A stretch of 64,000 bases of DNA from Chloroflexota bacterium (GCA_005889405.1 VBFY01000014.1:1-64000), one strand, 5' to 3'; counted from the first letter of the stretch, positions 1 to 8,012 are shown. Notes: generated by a model from the letters alone, not told the origin. Program-made: numbers and translations.

Positions 1-164
1 ACCTACGCGTCATCGCCGAGGGCGTCGAGGACGAGGCGACGCTGGACGTTCTGCGAAGCATGGGCTGCGATCTCGCACAGGGCTACTTCATCTCCGAGGC
101 CATCCCCGACAACGCCACCGAGACCTGGCTCGCGACCTCATCCTGGGCGGGTGCCGACGCGTAG
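1..164 (+). CDS. EAL-domain c-di-GMP phosphodiesterase, C-terminal end only (5' truncated by window)
   Basis: The reading frame is open from the window edge and stops at 162-164. It encodes the end of an EAL domain: LRVIAEGVEDEATL, then GCDLAQGYF. The E-G-V-E loop and the G-x-D-x-x-Q-G-Y/F motif are the last conserved blocks of EAL phosphodiesterases, which cleave cyclic-di-GMP to pGpG. The Glu of EGVE is one of the metal-site residues. The 20-residue tail after the motif is not conserved. The N-terminal domains (often PAS/GGDEF) lie outside the window. The family assignment is firm; activity cannot be judged from this end. Confidence 0.9.
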   Translation, partial: LRVIAEGVEDEATLDVLRSMGCDLAQGYFISEAIPDNATETWLATSSWAGADA

Positions 165-174
165 AGAGGTTGCT

Positions 175-591
175 ATGCGTCCCTACGGCATGCTCTGTGT
201 CGTGTTCGTGGCGCTCGCCGCGTCGTGCGTCGCAGCACCCAGCCAGACGGCGCCGACCGCCGTAGCGACGACCGCTCCGGCCGTGACCGTTGCCACGGCG
301 CCCACGGTCACCGCGATACCGACCGCGACCGCGCCTTTCGCGGTCATCGAGATGGGCGACAACTTTTTCGACCCATCGCAGCTCACGGTGAAGGTCGGGA
401 CGACCGTGACGTGGAAGGTCGTTGGTCAGTCCACGCACGACCTCGCCGCGAGAGACGGGTCGTTCGTGAACCGGACGATGTCCTTCGGACAAACGTTCTT
501 GTTCACGTTCACCAAGGCCGGTCACTACGGCTACGTCTGCATGCAGCACGAGGGCGACGGGATGATCGGCGAGGTCACGGTGATCGACTAG
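175..591 (+). CDS. Cupredoxin-like lipoprotein (plastocyanin/azurin fold)
   Basis: I chose ATG 175 because a purine-rich AGAGAGGT ends 5 nt upstream; a longer GTG frame from 151 would spoil the signal peptide. Residues 1-20 are a lipoprotein signal ending LAASC, so the mature protein is probably lipid-anchored outside the membrane. A Pro/Thr/Ala linker (about residues 21-58) precedes a single cupredoxin domain. All type-1 copper ligands are visible: His in STHDLAA, then Cys and His in YVCMQHEG and Met in GMIG. Its role is probably small-electron-carrier or copper binding at the cell surface. It starts 10 bp after the EAL gene stop, so the two may be co-transcribed. Confidence 0.88.
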   Translation: MRPYGMLCVVFVALAASCVAAPSQTAPTAVATTAPAVTVATAPTVTAIPTATAPFAVIEMGDNFFDPSQLTVKVGTTVTWKVVGQSTHDLAARDGSFVNRTMSFGQTFLFTFTKAGHYGYVCMQHEGDGMIGEVTVID

Positions 592-630
592 GGGAGCGGG
601 GCTGGCATCAGGACTGCATTCGTGGGCGGT

Positions 631-843
631 ATGGCGACCACCGACCCAGCTGCGCCGACCGCGCTCATCGGACTCCTGTGCGCAGCGCACCGGAGGCAGG
701 ATCCCGACGGTCCGCATGTGACGATGGTGGACGGCGCGTGGTCGTACTGCGCGGGTCACGCTGATGACGGCCACGACTGGCGCAGCATCGACCCCCGGCC
801 GCGTCAGCAGCTCGAGTCCGACATGGCCTCGGGACTGGTCTAA
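631..843 (+). CDS. Small Cys/His protein of unknown function (paralogue of 5731-5970)
   Basis: A 70-residue soluble protein that I cannot name. It shares a clear pattern with the protein encoded at 5731-5970: Ala-Leu-Ile near the start, a lone Cys, then W-[SA]-Y-C-A, then G-H-x-W-x-x-I-D-P. The paired Cys residues and conserved His suggest a small metal site or redox pair, but this is inference. ATG 631 aligns with the start of the paralogue; GTG 622 is a possible alternative. It follows the cupredoxin gene by 39 bp on the same strand. Confidence 0.65.
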   Translation: MATTDPAAPTALIGLLCAAHRRQDPDGPHVTMVDGAWSYCAGHADDGHDWRSIDPRPRQQLESDMASGLV

Positions 844-846
844 CCG

Positions 847-1995
847 CTAACCGATCGCCTCGGCCAGGTCCTCGATGAGGTCATGCACGGTCTCGATCCC
901 GACCGAGAGGCGAACGAGCCCCGCCGGCGGCGCGAGCTTCGTGCCGCGCACCGAGCCGTGCGTCATCGCGAGCGGCACTTCGATGAGTGACTCGACGCCA
1001 CCGAGCGACTCCGCGAGCGCGAAGATCTTCGTGCGTGCCGCCATGCGCTTCGCCGCGGCTTCCCCGCTCCTCAGCTCGAACGACAGCATTCCGCCGAACG
1101 ACCGCATCTGACGTTTCGCGAGATCGTGCTGTGGGTGCGAGCGCAGGCCGGGGTAGTTCACGCGCGCGACCTTCGGGTGCTCGCCCAGCCACTCCGCGAT
1201 CGCGAGGCCATTCGCGGAATGGCGATCCATGCGCACCGCGAGCGTCTTCGCGCCGCGCAACACGAGCCAGGCGTCGAGCGGTCCGGGCACGCCACCCACG
1301 GCGTTCTGCAAGAAGGCGAGACGCTCGCGGAGTGGTGTGTCGTTCCCCACGATCGCTCCGCCGACGACATCGGAGTGTCCGCCGATGTACTTGGTCGTCG
1401 AGTGCAGTGTCAGATCGGCGCCGTGCGCAAGCGGATTCTGGAGATAAGGGCTCGCGAAGGTGTTGTCGACGACCGCGAGGGCCTTGCCTTTGTGCGCGAT
1501 CTCGGAGAGCGCCCGGATGTCGAGCACCTTCAGCAGCGGGTTGGTGGGCGTCTCGATCCACACCAGGCGCGTGTTCTTGCGCATCGCTTTTCGCACGCCG
1601 GCGAGCCGGCGCATGTCGACCGTGGTCATCGCGACGCCGAGCTGATCGAACACGCGGACGAAGAGCCGGTACGTCCCACCGTACACGTCGTCGCCCATCA
1701 CAACGTGATCGCCCGCCTTCAGAAGATGCGCGACGGCGTCGGTGGCCGCCATGCCGGAGCTGAACGCCAGGCCCCACCGCCCGTCCTCCAGCGCAGCGAG
1801 ACAGGTCTCGAGCGCCGTCCGGGTCGGATTCCCGGTCCGCGCGTACTCGTAGCCCTTGTTCTTCCCCACCGCAACCTGCGCGAAGGTCGAGGTCTGGAAG
1901 ATCGGCACCGTTACGGCGCCGGTGAGGCCCTCGGGCTCCTGGCCCGCGTGTATCGCAAGCGTGTCGAAGCCCGGTTTACGGGCGCGTCTGGGCAC
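847..1995 (-). CDS. Cys/Met-metabolism PLP enzyme (cystathionine gamma-synthase/lyase type)
   Basis: A full-length (about 382 aa) fold-type I PLP enzyme. Visible motifs are GFDTLAIHAGQEPE at the start, YEYARTGNPTR, SSGMAATDAV, IETPTNPLLKV, and the PLP lysine in HSTTKYIGGHSD. Such enzymes make cystathionine from O-acyl-homoserine, or cleave it to cysteine; sequence alone does not decide which. I chose GTG 1995 because the family starts here and a CATACT box lies 6 bp upstream; a GTG at 2034 would add 13 poorly conserved residues. With the cystathionine beta-synthase at 6145 it could form a reverse trans-sulfuration route. Confidence 0.93.
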   Translation of the reverse strand: MPRRARKPGFDTLAIHAGQEPEGLTGAVTVPIFQTSTFAQVAVGKNKGYEYARTGNPTRTALETCLAALEDGRWGLAFSSGMAATDAVAHLLKAGDHVVMGDDVYGGTYRLFVRVFDQLGVAMTTVDMRRLAGVRKAMRKNTRLVWIETPTNPLLKVLDIRALSEIAHKGKALAVVDNTFASPYLQNPLAHGADLTLHSTTKYIGGHSDVVGGAIVGNDTPLRERLAFLQNAVGGVPGPLDAWLVLRGAKTLAVRMDRHSANGLAIAEWLGEHPKVARVNYPGLRSHPQHDLAKRQMRSFGGMLSFELRSGEAAAKRMAARTKIFALAESLGGVESLIEVPLAMTHGSVRGTKLAPPAGLVRLSVGIETVHDLIEDLAEAIG

Positions 1996-2037
1996 GCCGC
2001 AAGTATGAGAGGAATGGACTGATACCGCGGTCACGCC

Positions 2038-2043
2038 TAGCGT
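2038..2043 (+). promoter_or_regulatory. -10 box TAGCGT of the response-regulator gene
   Basis: TANNNT box 8 bp before GTG 2052 with no Shine-Dalgarno between them, the layout of a leaderless transcript. Confidence 0.45.
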
Positions 2044-2051
2044 GTGAGCGC

Positions 2052-2420
2052 GTGAGGGAAGGGGCGGACAGGCGCCGACGCGTGCTCGTCGTCGAAGACG
2101 ACAGCGACATCGCGACGCTCCTTTCGGACATCCTCGAGACCGAGGGCTACGCGCCGGTCTCGGTGAGCGACGCTGCAGGTCTGAGTGAGAAGCTCGATCC
2201 CCGACCCCATCTCGTCGTGCTCGATCTGCGTCTGAATCGCGGCAGCCCGGAGCAGATCCTGGACTCGCTCCGCGTTCATGGGATGAGCAACGTCCCGGTG
2301 CTGCTGCTCAGCGCCGCGAACGACCTCCCAGAGCGAGCGCGCGCGCTCGGCATCACGTCGTACCTCGCGAAGCCATTCGAGCTCGAGGAGCTGCTCGGGG
2401 TCGTCCGCAGCCTCATCTGA
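2052..2420 (+). CDS. Single-domain response regulator (CheY-like receiver)
   Basis: About 122 aa, a receiver domain and nothing else. The acidic pocket is in VLVVEDDSD, the phospho-acceptor Asp in LVVLDLRLN, the switch Ser in VLLLSAAND, and the conserved Lys in YLAKPF. It has no output domain, so it probably acts by protein contact or in a phosphorelay. No kinase is next to it. The start is GTG 2052, 8 bp after a TANNNT box. It is divergent from the trans-sulfuration gene, and the intergenic space holds both promoters. Confidence 0.9.
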   Translation: MREGADRRRRVLVVEDDSDIATLLSDILETEGYAPVSVSDAAGLSEKLDPRPHLVVLDLRLNRGSPEQILDSLRVHGMSNVPVLLLSAANDLPERARALGITSYLAKPFELEELLGVVRSLI

Positions 2421-2463
2421 CGAGCTCGTTGTTGGCTTCCCGTTACAGTCACGGTGACGCCGT

Positions 2464-3828
2464 ATGCAGGATCCTCTGGCGACCTCTGGCGCGCCGCTTG
2501 CTTCGACGGGAGACGTGATCGTGCGGCGTGCACGCGAAACAGAGGCGGCCGCGTCACTCCCGACGCGTCACGGCGACCTCGAGATCCACGTCTTCCGTCT
2601 CGGCGACGAGACCGAGGTCGTCGCTCTCGTTCACGGCGAGATCGCCGGTGACGAGCCCGTGCTCGTGCGGCTCCATTCCGAATGTCTGACCGGCGAGGCG
2701 CTTGGCTCACTGCGCTGTGACTGCGGCGAGCAGTTGGAGTCCGGCCTCGAGCAGGTGGGGCGCGCCGACCGTGGGGTGCTCCTCTACCTCCGCCACGAGG
2801 GACGCGGCATCGGACTCTTCGACAAGATCCGCGCATACGCGCTCCAGGACGGCGGACTCGATACGGTCGACGCGAACGTCGCGCTCGGGCTGCCCATCGA
2901 CGGACGTGACTACACCGCGGCCGCCGCGGTGCTTCGCAGGCTCGGCGTCCGACGCGCGCGCGTCATGACCAACAACCCCACGAAGCTGCAGGCGCTCGCG
3001 GACCACGGGATCGAGGTCGTCGAGCGCGTTCCGATCGAGGCCATGCCCAACCGCGTCAACGGGAGCTACCTGCGTACGAAAGCACGACGAATGGGACATC
3101 TCTTGGACAGCGAACCGTCCATGTCATCGGCACCGGCGCGCAACGGACACCACGCGCGTCCCGCTGTGACCGTCCACTACGCGCAGACGATCGATGGACG
3201 CATCGCGGCGCGCACCGGTGACGCGCGCTGGGTGAGCGGCGAGTCGTCAATGCAGCTTGCACATGAGCTTCGTGCCTCGCACGACGCGGTGATGGTCGGC
3301 ATCGGCACCGTGCTTGCCGACGATCCGCACCTTACCGTCCGCCTTGTCGAGGGACGCTCGCCGATCCGCGTGATCGTTGACAGCACGCTCCGTCTCCCTA
3401 TCGCGGCCAACGTGCTCGCGGATCGCACGGCACGCACGATCATCGTGACGACACCGTCAGCAACACAGGAACGGGCCCGCGCGATCCGCTCGGCCGGTGG
3501 CGAGATCCTGCGCGCGCATGCGGACGACAGCGGTGCGGTCGAGATGAAGGATCTTCTGCGACGCCTCCGCGGCATCGGCATCGGCTCGCTGCTGATCGAG
3601 GGCGGTCGCGGGATCATCACGTCGGCGCTGCGCGACCACGTGGTCGACCGCCTCACCGTCTGCATCGCACCGAAGGTGATCGGCGAAGGCGTCGCCGCCG
3701 TCGGCGACCTCCACATCGACTACCTGCGTCAGGCGCTGACGTTCTCGAGCGCGCGTTTCGTGACGTGCGGCGAAGACCTTATCTTCTACGGCGAACCGAA
3801 ATGGGAGGATCTGCCGCAGACCGCGTGA
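2464..3828 (+). CDS. GTP cyclohydrolase II fused to RibD-type pyrimidine reductase
   Basis: Residues about 20-215 are GTP cyclohydrolase II. The zinc Cys triad is C74, C85, C87 (HSECLTGEA...RCDCGEQ), followed by LRHEGRGIGL, with NNPTK near residue 175. Residues about 240-445 are the RibD C-terminal reductase: YAQTIDGRIA, then VMVGIGTVLADDP and LLIEGG. There is no RibB (DHBP synthase) and no deaminase domain. As built, the enzyme would open GTP to the diaminopyrimidine and reduce its ribose side chain before deamination, the order known in fungi and archaea, or would feed a different pterin- or flavin-like product. It overlaps the next gene by 1-4 bp. Confidence 0.9.
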   Translation: MQDPLATSGAPLASTGDVIVRRARETEAAASLPTRHGDLEIHVFRLGDETEVVALVHGEIAGDEPVLVRLHSECLTGEALGSLRCDCGEQLESGLEQVGRADRGVLLYLRHEGRGIGLFDKIRAYALQDGGLDTVDANVALGLPIDGRDYTAAAAVLRRLGVRRARVMTNNPTKLQALADHGIEVVERVPIEAMPNRVNGSYLRTKARRMGHLLDSEPSMSSAPARNGHHARPAVTVHYAQTIDGRIAARTGDARWVSGESSMQLAHELRASHDAVMVGIGTVLADDPHLTVRLVEGRSPIRVIVDSTLRLPIAANVLADRTARTIIVTTPSATQERARAIRSAGGEILRAHADDSGAVEMKDLLRRLRGIGIGSLLIEGGRGIITSALRDHVVDRLTVCIAPKVIGEGVAAVGDLHIDYLRQALTFSSARFVTCGEDLIFYGEPKWEDLPQTA

Positions 3829-4826
3829 TGTTCGGGAGTGTCTGGTTCCCGCGCGCGCGCGAGGTCGAGATCCGCACCGAAGCGATCGGCGCGCCGGGCG
3901 TCGGAGAGGTCCGCATCCGCAGCCTCGCCTCGGGGCTTTCGCACGGCACCGAGATGCTCGTGTTCCGCGGGCAGGTCCCGACGAATCTCGCGCTCGACCT
4001 GCCGACGCTCGCGGGCAGCTACGGCTTTCCGATCAAGTTCGGGTACGCGAGCGTGGGCCAGGTGATCGCGGTGGGCGGCGGCGTCGCGGACCTCGCGCCA
4101 GGCGACCGGGTGTTCGTACATCACCCGCATCAACAGGAGTACCTCGCGAGCGCGGCCGCGGCCGTGCGTCTGCCGGAGCGACTGCCGCCGGAGCTCGGCG
4201 TCTTCCTCGCGAACTGCGAGACCGCGGTCAATGTCGTCCTCGACGCGCACCCGCGCCTGGGCGAGGAGGTCGCCGTCATCGGCCAGGGCGTGGTCGGATT
4301 GCTGTTGACGCAGCTCCTCAATCTCGCCGGCGCACGCGTGACCTCGGTCGAGCCGATCGCCATCCGACGCGAGCTTTCGCTGCGCTGTGGCGCCGACGAA
4401 GCGGTCACGCCCGACGAGGCCCTGGCACGGATCGCGAAGCGCACGAATGGCCGAGGCGCGGACGTGGTCATCGAGGCGAGTGGGAACGCAAGCGCGCTGC
4501 AGCTCGCGATCGACGCGGCCGCGTTCCAAGGCTCCGTCATCGTGTGCTCCTGGTACGGCACCAAGCCCGTGAGCCTTGACCTCGGCTCGCGCTTCCATCG
4601 CGGTCGGCTTCGTCTCGTGAGCTCGCAGGTCTCCGAGCTCGATCCCGCGCTCGCGCCGCGCTGGGACCGTCAGCGGCGGCTCGACGTCGCGCTCTCGCTG
4701 CTCGGCGAGCTCCTTCTCGGCCCGCTGATCACCCATCGCATCCCGTTCGCGCGGGCGGCCGAGGCGTATGAGCTCGTGGACCAGCGTCCGGAGGAGACCG
4801 TGCAGGTGATCCTCACCTACGACTGA
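3828..4826 (+). CDS. Zinc-type medium-chain dehydrogenase (BchC/threonine dehydrogenase-like)
   Basis: About 332 aa. The N-terminal GroES-like fold is followed by a Rossmann domain with GQGVVGLLLTQLL. The usual catalytic Cys of zinc dehydrogenases (xCGTD) is Ser-His here (LSHGTEM), and the structural four-Cys loop is absent, so it may be an oxidoreductase without the classic catalytic zinc. Its ATG at 3828 overlaps the stop codon of the cyclohydrolase-reductase fusion (TGATG); in-frame GTG 3825 and ATG 3801 are alternatives. Coupling to that fusion and to the following glycosyltransferase suggests one pathway acting on a pyrimidine, pterin or flavin derivative. Confidence 0.85.
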   Translation: MFGSVWFPRAREVEIRTEAIGAPGVGEVRIRSLASGLSHGTEMLVFRGQVPTNLALDLPTLAGSYGFPIKFGYASVGQVIAVGGGVADLAPGDRVFVHHPHQQEYLASAAAAVRLPERLPPELGVFLANCETAVNVVLDAHPRLGEEVAVIGQGVVGLLLTQLLNLAGARVTSVEPIAIRRELSLRCGADEAVTPDEALARIAKRTNGRGADVVIEASGNASALQLAIDAAAFQGSVIVCSWYGTKPVSLDLGSRFHRGRLRLVSSQVSELDPALAPRWDRQRRLDVALSLLGELLLGPLITHRIPFARAAEAYELVDQRPEETVQVILTYD

Positions 4827-4833
4827 GCCGTCG

Positions 4834-5811
4834 GTGCTGCTTGTCAGCGGTGATTTCGCGCGCCGAACGGGCGGCAACCTCTATGACCGGCATATGGAGC
4901 ACGCCTGCCGGAGCGCGGGCGTGCCGCTGAGGATCATCTCGGCCCGCTCGACAGCGCATGCGCGGTCGGAGCTGGCGCGTCTTCGTCCACGGGTCATCGT
5001 CATCGACAGCATCGCGATCCCGGTCGCCGCGCCGCTCGCGCATTGGGCACAGACGGAGCTGGGCGCGCGCGTGATCGTGATCATGCACATGCCGACGAAC
5101 GCGCGCGGGACGCGAGCGCTCCTGCGAGCGGCCGACAAGGTCGTTGCGGTCAGTCTCAGCCTGGCGCGCACGCTCGGCGTGCCGCGTTCGCGTCTCACGA
5201 CGATCCCGCCTGGCCGCGACGGCGTCCCGCGCGCCGCGCGGAGAGCGCGCGGGCGGCGCGACGACGCCGTGCTACGCGTGCTGTCGGTCGCGAACTGGTC
5301 GTCGTCGAAGGGCACCGCGACGCTCGTCGCGGCCGCCGCGCGGGTGCCGGAGGTACGCCTGGATCTCGTTGGCGACAGCGGCGCGGGCGCGTACCGCGCC
5401 GAAGTCCTCGCGCGGATCAGCGGGATCGGCGCTCGCGTGGTCATCCACGGGGCGCTCGGCGCAGCCGCGCTCTCGCGACGTTATGCCGAGGCGGACGTCT
5501 TCGCACTGCCGACGGAACGGGAGGGATACGGGACGGTCTTCGCTGAAGCGCTCGAGCACGGCCTACCGGTCATCGGGTCGAACATCGCGCCGGTCCGCGC
5601 CATCGTCGGCGATGCGGGTCTCTTCGTCCCGCCGCGACGCCTTCGTCCTCTCGTCATTGCGCTCAGATTGATGAGCGACACGTGGCTGCGACGCAGGCTC
5701 GCGCGGAACGCGCGGAATCGGGCGCGCGCGTTACCGAGCTGGGCGGGCAGTCAACGCGTGTTCGTCGCTCTCGTCACGCACGAGATGCGTGCGGCCATTG
5801 CCAGCCGGTGA
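4834..5811 (+). CDS. Glycosyltransferase family 4 protein
   Basis: About 325 aa, GT-B fold. The N-terminal Rossmann half starts LLVSGDFARRTGGN with the Gly-rich acceptor loop. The C-terminal donor half has VLSVANWSSSKG, HGALG, and the E-x7-E nucleotide-sugar site in LPTEREGYGTVFAEALEHG. GTG 4834 is 8 bp after the dehydrogenase stop, with no room for an independent promoter, so it is the third gene of the 2464-5811 operon. A glycosyltransferase beside GTP cyclohydrolase genes recalls the glycosylated pterins of cyanobacteria and green sulfur bacteria; that is inference only. Confidence 0.88.
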   Translation: MLLVSGDFARRTGGNLYDRHMEHACRSAGVPLRIISARSTAHARSELARLRPRVIVIDSIAIPVAAPLAHWAQTELGARVIVIMHMPTNARGTRALLRAADKVVAVSLSLARTLGVPRSRLTTIPPGRDGVPRAARRARGRRDDAVLRVLSVANWSSSKGTATLVAAAARVPEVRLDLVGDSGAGAYRAEVLARISGIGARVVIHGALGAAALSRRYAEADVFALPTEREGYGTVFAEALEHGLPVIGSNIAPVRAIVGDAGLFVPPRRLRPLVIALRLMSDTWLRRRLARNARNRARALPSWAGSQRVFVALVTHEMRAAIASR

Positions 5812-5970
5812 CCGAAGGGTCTCGACGGCGGTCGGATCGATGCGCGTCCACTGATGACCTTCGTTGCCACCTGCAGCGCAGTACGCCCACGATCGCTGCT
5901 CGAGCGTGATCGATGGATCGCCGTGACGTTCGTGTGTCGCAATGCAGACGAACTCGATCAGGGCAGCCAT
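5731..5970 (-). CDS. Small Cys/His protein of unknown function (paralogue of 631-843)
   Basis: About 79 aa. ATG 5970 has a strong GGGAGGT 8 nt upstream. It shares with the protein at 631-843 the series ALI, a lone Cys, SWAYCA, GHQW and RIDP. The C-terminal 27 codons overlap the end of the convergent glycosyltransferase gene by 81 bp, so the tail may be poorly constrained. The function is unknown. Two TTACG-N3-CGTAA inverted repeats lie in its upstream region (6030-6124) and could control it. Confidence 0.65.
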   Translation of the reverse strand: MAALIEFVCIATHERHGDPSITLEQRSWAYCAAGGNEGHQWTRIDPTAVETLRSPAGNGRTHLVRDESDEHALTARPAR

Positions 5971-6029
5971 CCCGAAACCTCCCACTGAACCCCTGTTCGC
6001 CATGCTCGACCCGCGACAGCGAAGATGCT

Positions 6030-6124
6030 TTACGGCGCGTAACCCTTCCGACGGCCGAGATGTTCGCAAAACCATCAGCGAACGCACAAGTGATTAAGGG
6101 TTGGCGAAAATTTACGATGCGTAA
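6030..6124. promoter_or_regulatory. Pair of TTACG-N3-CGTAA inverted repeats (candidate operator)
   Basis: Two 13-bp imperfect palindromes with identical arms, TTACGGCGCGTAA at 6030-6042 and TTACGATGCGTAA at 6112-6124, 82 bp apart centre to centre. They lie in the 161-bp spacer between the start of the small Cys/His gene (minus strand, 5970) and the end of the cystathionine beta-synthase gene. Same arms with different spacers is what a dimeric regulator site looks like. The regulator is unknown. Confidence 0.45.
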
Positions 6125-6144
6125 TCCCGCGGGCGACGCGGGCC

Positions 6145-7524
6145 TCAGCGCGCGCGACGCCGCTGGTGCGCAACGAATTCGAGCAGATCTGCCTTGGTGA
6201 TGATCGAGACTGGCCGATCGTCGGAGGCGGCGAGCAGCGCCGGCACGCCCGAGGAGAGCTCCGCGTAAAGGCGCTCGACGTCCTCGCTCGCCTGTACGAC
6301 CGGAAAAGGCGCCTCCATCACGCGCTCGACGCGCTCGTCGACCAGCGCGGGCTCGCGGAAGACCCGATCGAGCATGGTCGTTTCCTGGACGCTGCCGACG
6401 ATGTCCGTGACAAGTGTGGCCTCGCCGTCCGCGACGACCGGGATCTGCGAGATGCCGTAGCGCTGCATCGTGTCGATGGCCGACCGAACGCTCTGCCCCT
6501 TCGAGACGACGATCAGACCGGGCGTGCCCATGCGGTCGCGCACGACATCGAGCACCGTTGCCTGTACGGGATAGCGCTCCAGGTATCCGTTCTGCCGCAT
6601 CCATTCGTCGTTGTAGATCTTCGAGAGGTACGAGCGGCCCGAGTCGGCGAAGAGCACGAGGACGAACGCGCTCTCGTCCAGCTCCTTGGCGATCTCGAGC
6701 GCCGCCCACATCGCGGTACCCGACGAGCCGCCGACGAGGATGCCCTCCTCCCGTGTCAGCCGGCGCGCGGTGAGGAACGAGTCGCGGTCGGACACGCGGA
6801 TCCAGCGATCGACGAGCTTCGGATCGAACGTGCCCGGATAGAAGTCCTCGCCGATGCCCTCGACCTTGTACGGATGGATGCCGCCGGTGTAGAGAGAGCC
6901 CTGGGGGTCGGCGCCGACGATCTGGACCTTCGGGTCGCGCTCCTTCAGGTAGCGACCCGCGCCGGTCACCGTGCCACCGGTGCCGATGCCGAGGACGAGG
7001 TGCGTCACTTTGCCGTCGGTCTGTTTCCAGATCTCCGGCCCGGTCGTGTTGTAATGCGCCTCCGGGTTCATCGGGTTGTAGTACTGATTCGGAAGGAAAC
7101 CGCCGGGGGTCTCCTTCGCGAGGCGCTCGGCCACCTTGTAATAGGACTCGGGCGATTCTGGCGGCACGGCCGTCGGGCACACGACGACCTCGGCGCCGAA
7201 CGCGCGCAGCAGGTCACGCTTCTCCTGGCTCTGCTTGTCGGCCATCGTGCAGATGACGCGGTAGCCCTTGATCGCCGCGGCCATCGCGAGACCGACCCCA
7301 GTGTTGCCACTCGTCGGCTCGACGATCGTGCCGCCGGGCTTCAGCAGCCCGCGTCGTTCGGCGTCTTCGATCATGCGTAACCCGATGCGGTCCTTGATCG
7401 AGCCGCCCGGGTTGAGGTGCTCGAGCTTGCCGACGAGCGTGGGCTTTAGACCTCGTCCGATGCGCGAGAGTCGGACCAGCGGCGTGTTGCCGACGACCGC
7501 GAGGATGTCAGAAGCGAGCTCCAC
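6145..7524 (-). CDS. cbs: Cystathionine beta-synthase with C-terminal CBS-domain pair
   Basis: About 459 aa. Residues 1-320 are a fold-type II PLP synthase: PLP Lys44 in GGSIKDRIG, TSGNTGVGLA, and the Gly-rich phosphate loop GIGTGGTVTGAG. After a linker, two CBS modules follow (about 335-455: MQRYGISQIPVV, then VQASEDVERLY and SIITKADLLEFV), as in bacterial and eukaryotic cystathionine beta-synthases. It condenses serine with homocysteine (or uses sulfide). GTG 7524 overlaps the TAG of the upstream membrane-protein gene by 1 bp, so the two are coupled. An upstream extension of the frame is shadow sequence. Confidence 0.93.
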   Translation of the reverse strand: MELASDILAVVGNTPLVRLSRIGRGLKPTLVGKLEHLNPGGSIKDRIGLRMIEDAERRGLLKPGGTIVEPTSGNTGVGLAMAAAIKGYRVICTMADKQSQEKRDLLRAFGAEVVVCPTAVPPESPESYYKVAERLAKETPGGFLPNQYYNPMNPEAHYNTTGPEIWKQTDGKVTHLVLGIGTGGTVTGAGRYLKERDPKVQIVGADPQGSLYTGGIHPYKVEGIGEDFYPGTFDPKLVDRWIRVSDRDSFLTARRLTREEGILVGGSSGTAMWAALEIAKELDESAFVLVLFADSGRSYLSKIYNDEWMRQNGYLERYPVQATVLDVVRDRMGTPGLIVVSKGQSVRSAIDTMQRYGISQIPVVADGEATLVTDIVGSVQETTMLDRVFREPALVDERVERVMEAPFPVVQASEDVERLYAELSSGVPALLAASDDRPVSIITKADLLEFVAHQRRRAR

Positions 7525-8000
7525 TACCGCTCCACGAGCATATACACGCCCACCGCGATGAGGACGATCGGCACGAAGAACGGCTGCGTCGCATCCGGCA
7601 GATGCAGACCGATGACGTCCGCCGTCGCGACGAGAGCGAGGAGTACCGCGGGGACAAGGAGACCTCGGTGGTCGCGGTAGCACAGGTACACGATCGCGAT
7701 CGCGACGGCCAGCGAGCCGAGAAAGATCGGCGCCGCCGCGTCCGCGACCGCGGGCACCCAGGTCGGAATGAGCAGCCCCAGGCCGAAGCCGATGAGCACC
7801 GCGGCCGGGACCATATAGACGTACTGCCGCGTGCCGACATACCACGCAGCGAGGAAAGCGGCGCCAAGCGCGACGAAGAGATACGCAGGCGCATTCGCGG
7901 CGCCAAGCGCTTGAAGAAGGAACGGCGCGCCGACCGCGATGAGGATCGCGCCGCCGAGGATGCCGCGGCGGAGGCCCATCGGTCGCGACGTCGCGCGCAT
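7524..8000 (-). CDS. Small integral membrane protein, five to six helices
   Basis: About 158 aa and almost entirely hydrophobic. Helices begin near residues 13, 36, 62, 88, 115 and 140 (for example ILIAVGAPFLLQALG, YLFVALGAAFLAAWYV). I do not recognise a family. ATG 8000 has GGGAGG 5-6 nt upstream, and the gene follows the threonine synthase stop by 12 bp. It therefore sits in a run murA, threonine synthase, this gene, cystathionine beta-synthase on the minus strand. A transport or sensing role in amino-acid metabolism is possible but not shown. Confidence 0.7.
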   Translation of the reverse strand: MRATSRPMGLRRGILGGAILIAVGAPFLLQALGAANAPAYLFVALGAAFLAAWYVGTRQYVYMVPAAVLIGFGLGLLIPTWVPAVADAAAPIFLGSLAVAIAIVYLCYRDHRGLLVPAVLLALVATADVIGLHLPDATQPFFVPIVLIAVGVYMLVER

Positions 8001-8012
8001 CAGGTCCTCCCT

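Noticed and set aside
6166-7380. A 404-aa open frame opposite the cystathionine beta-synthase gene, and other long opposite-strand frames (for example 4877-3786, 9467-10558, 15386-16612, 28078-29343, 45891-47615)
   Set aside because: They are Arg/Asp/His-rich shadows that arise from high G+C; the other strand encodes known enzymes end to end.
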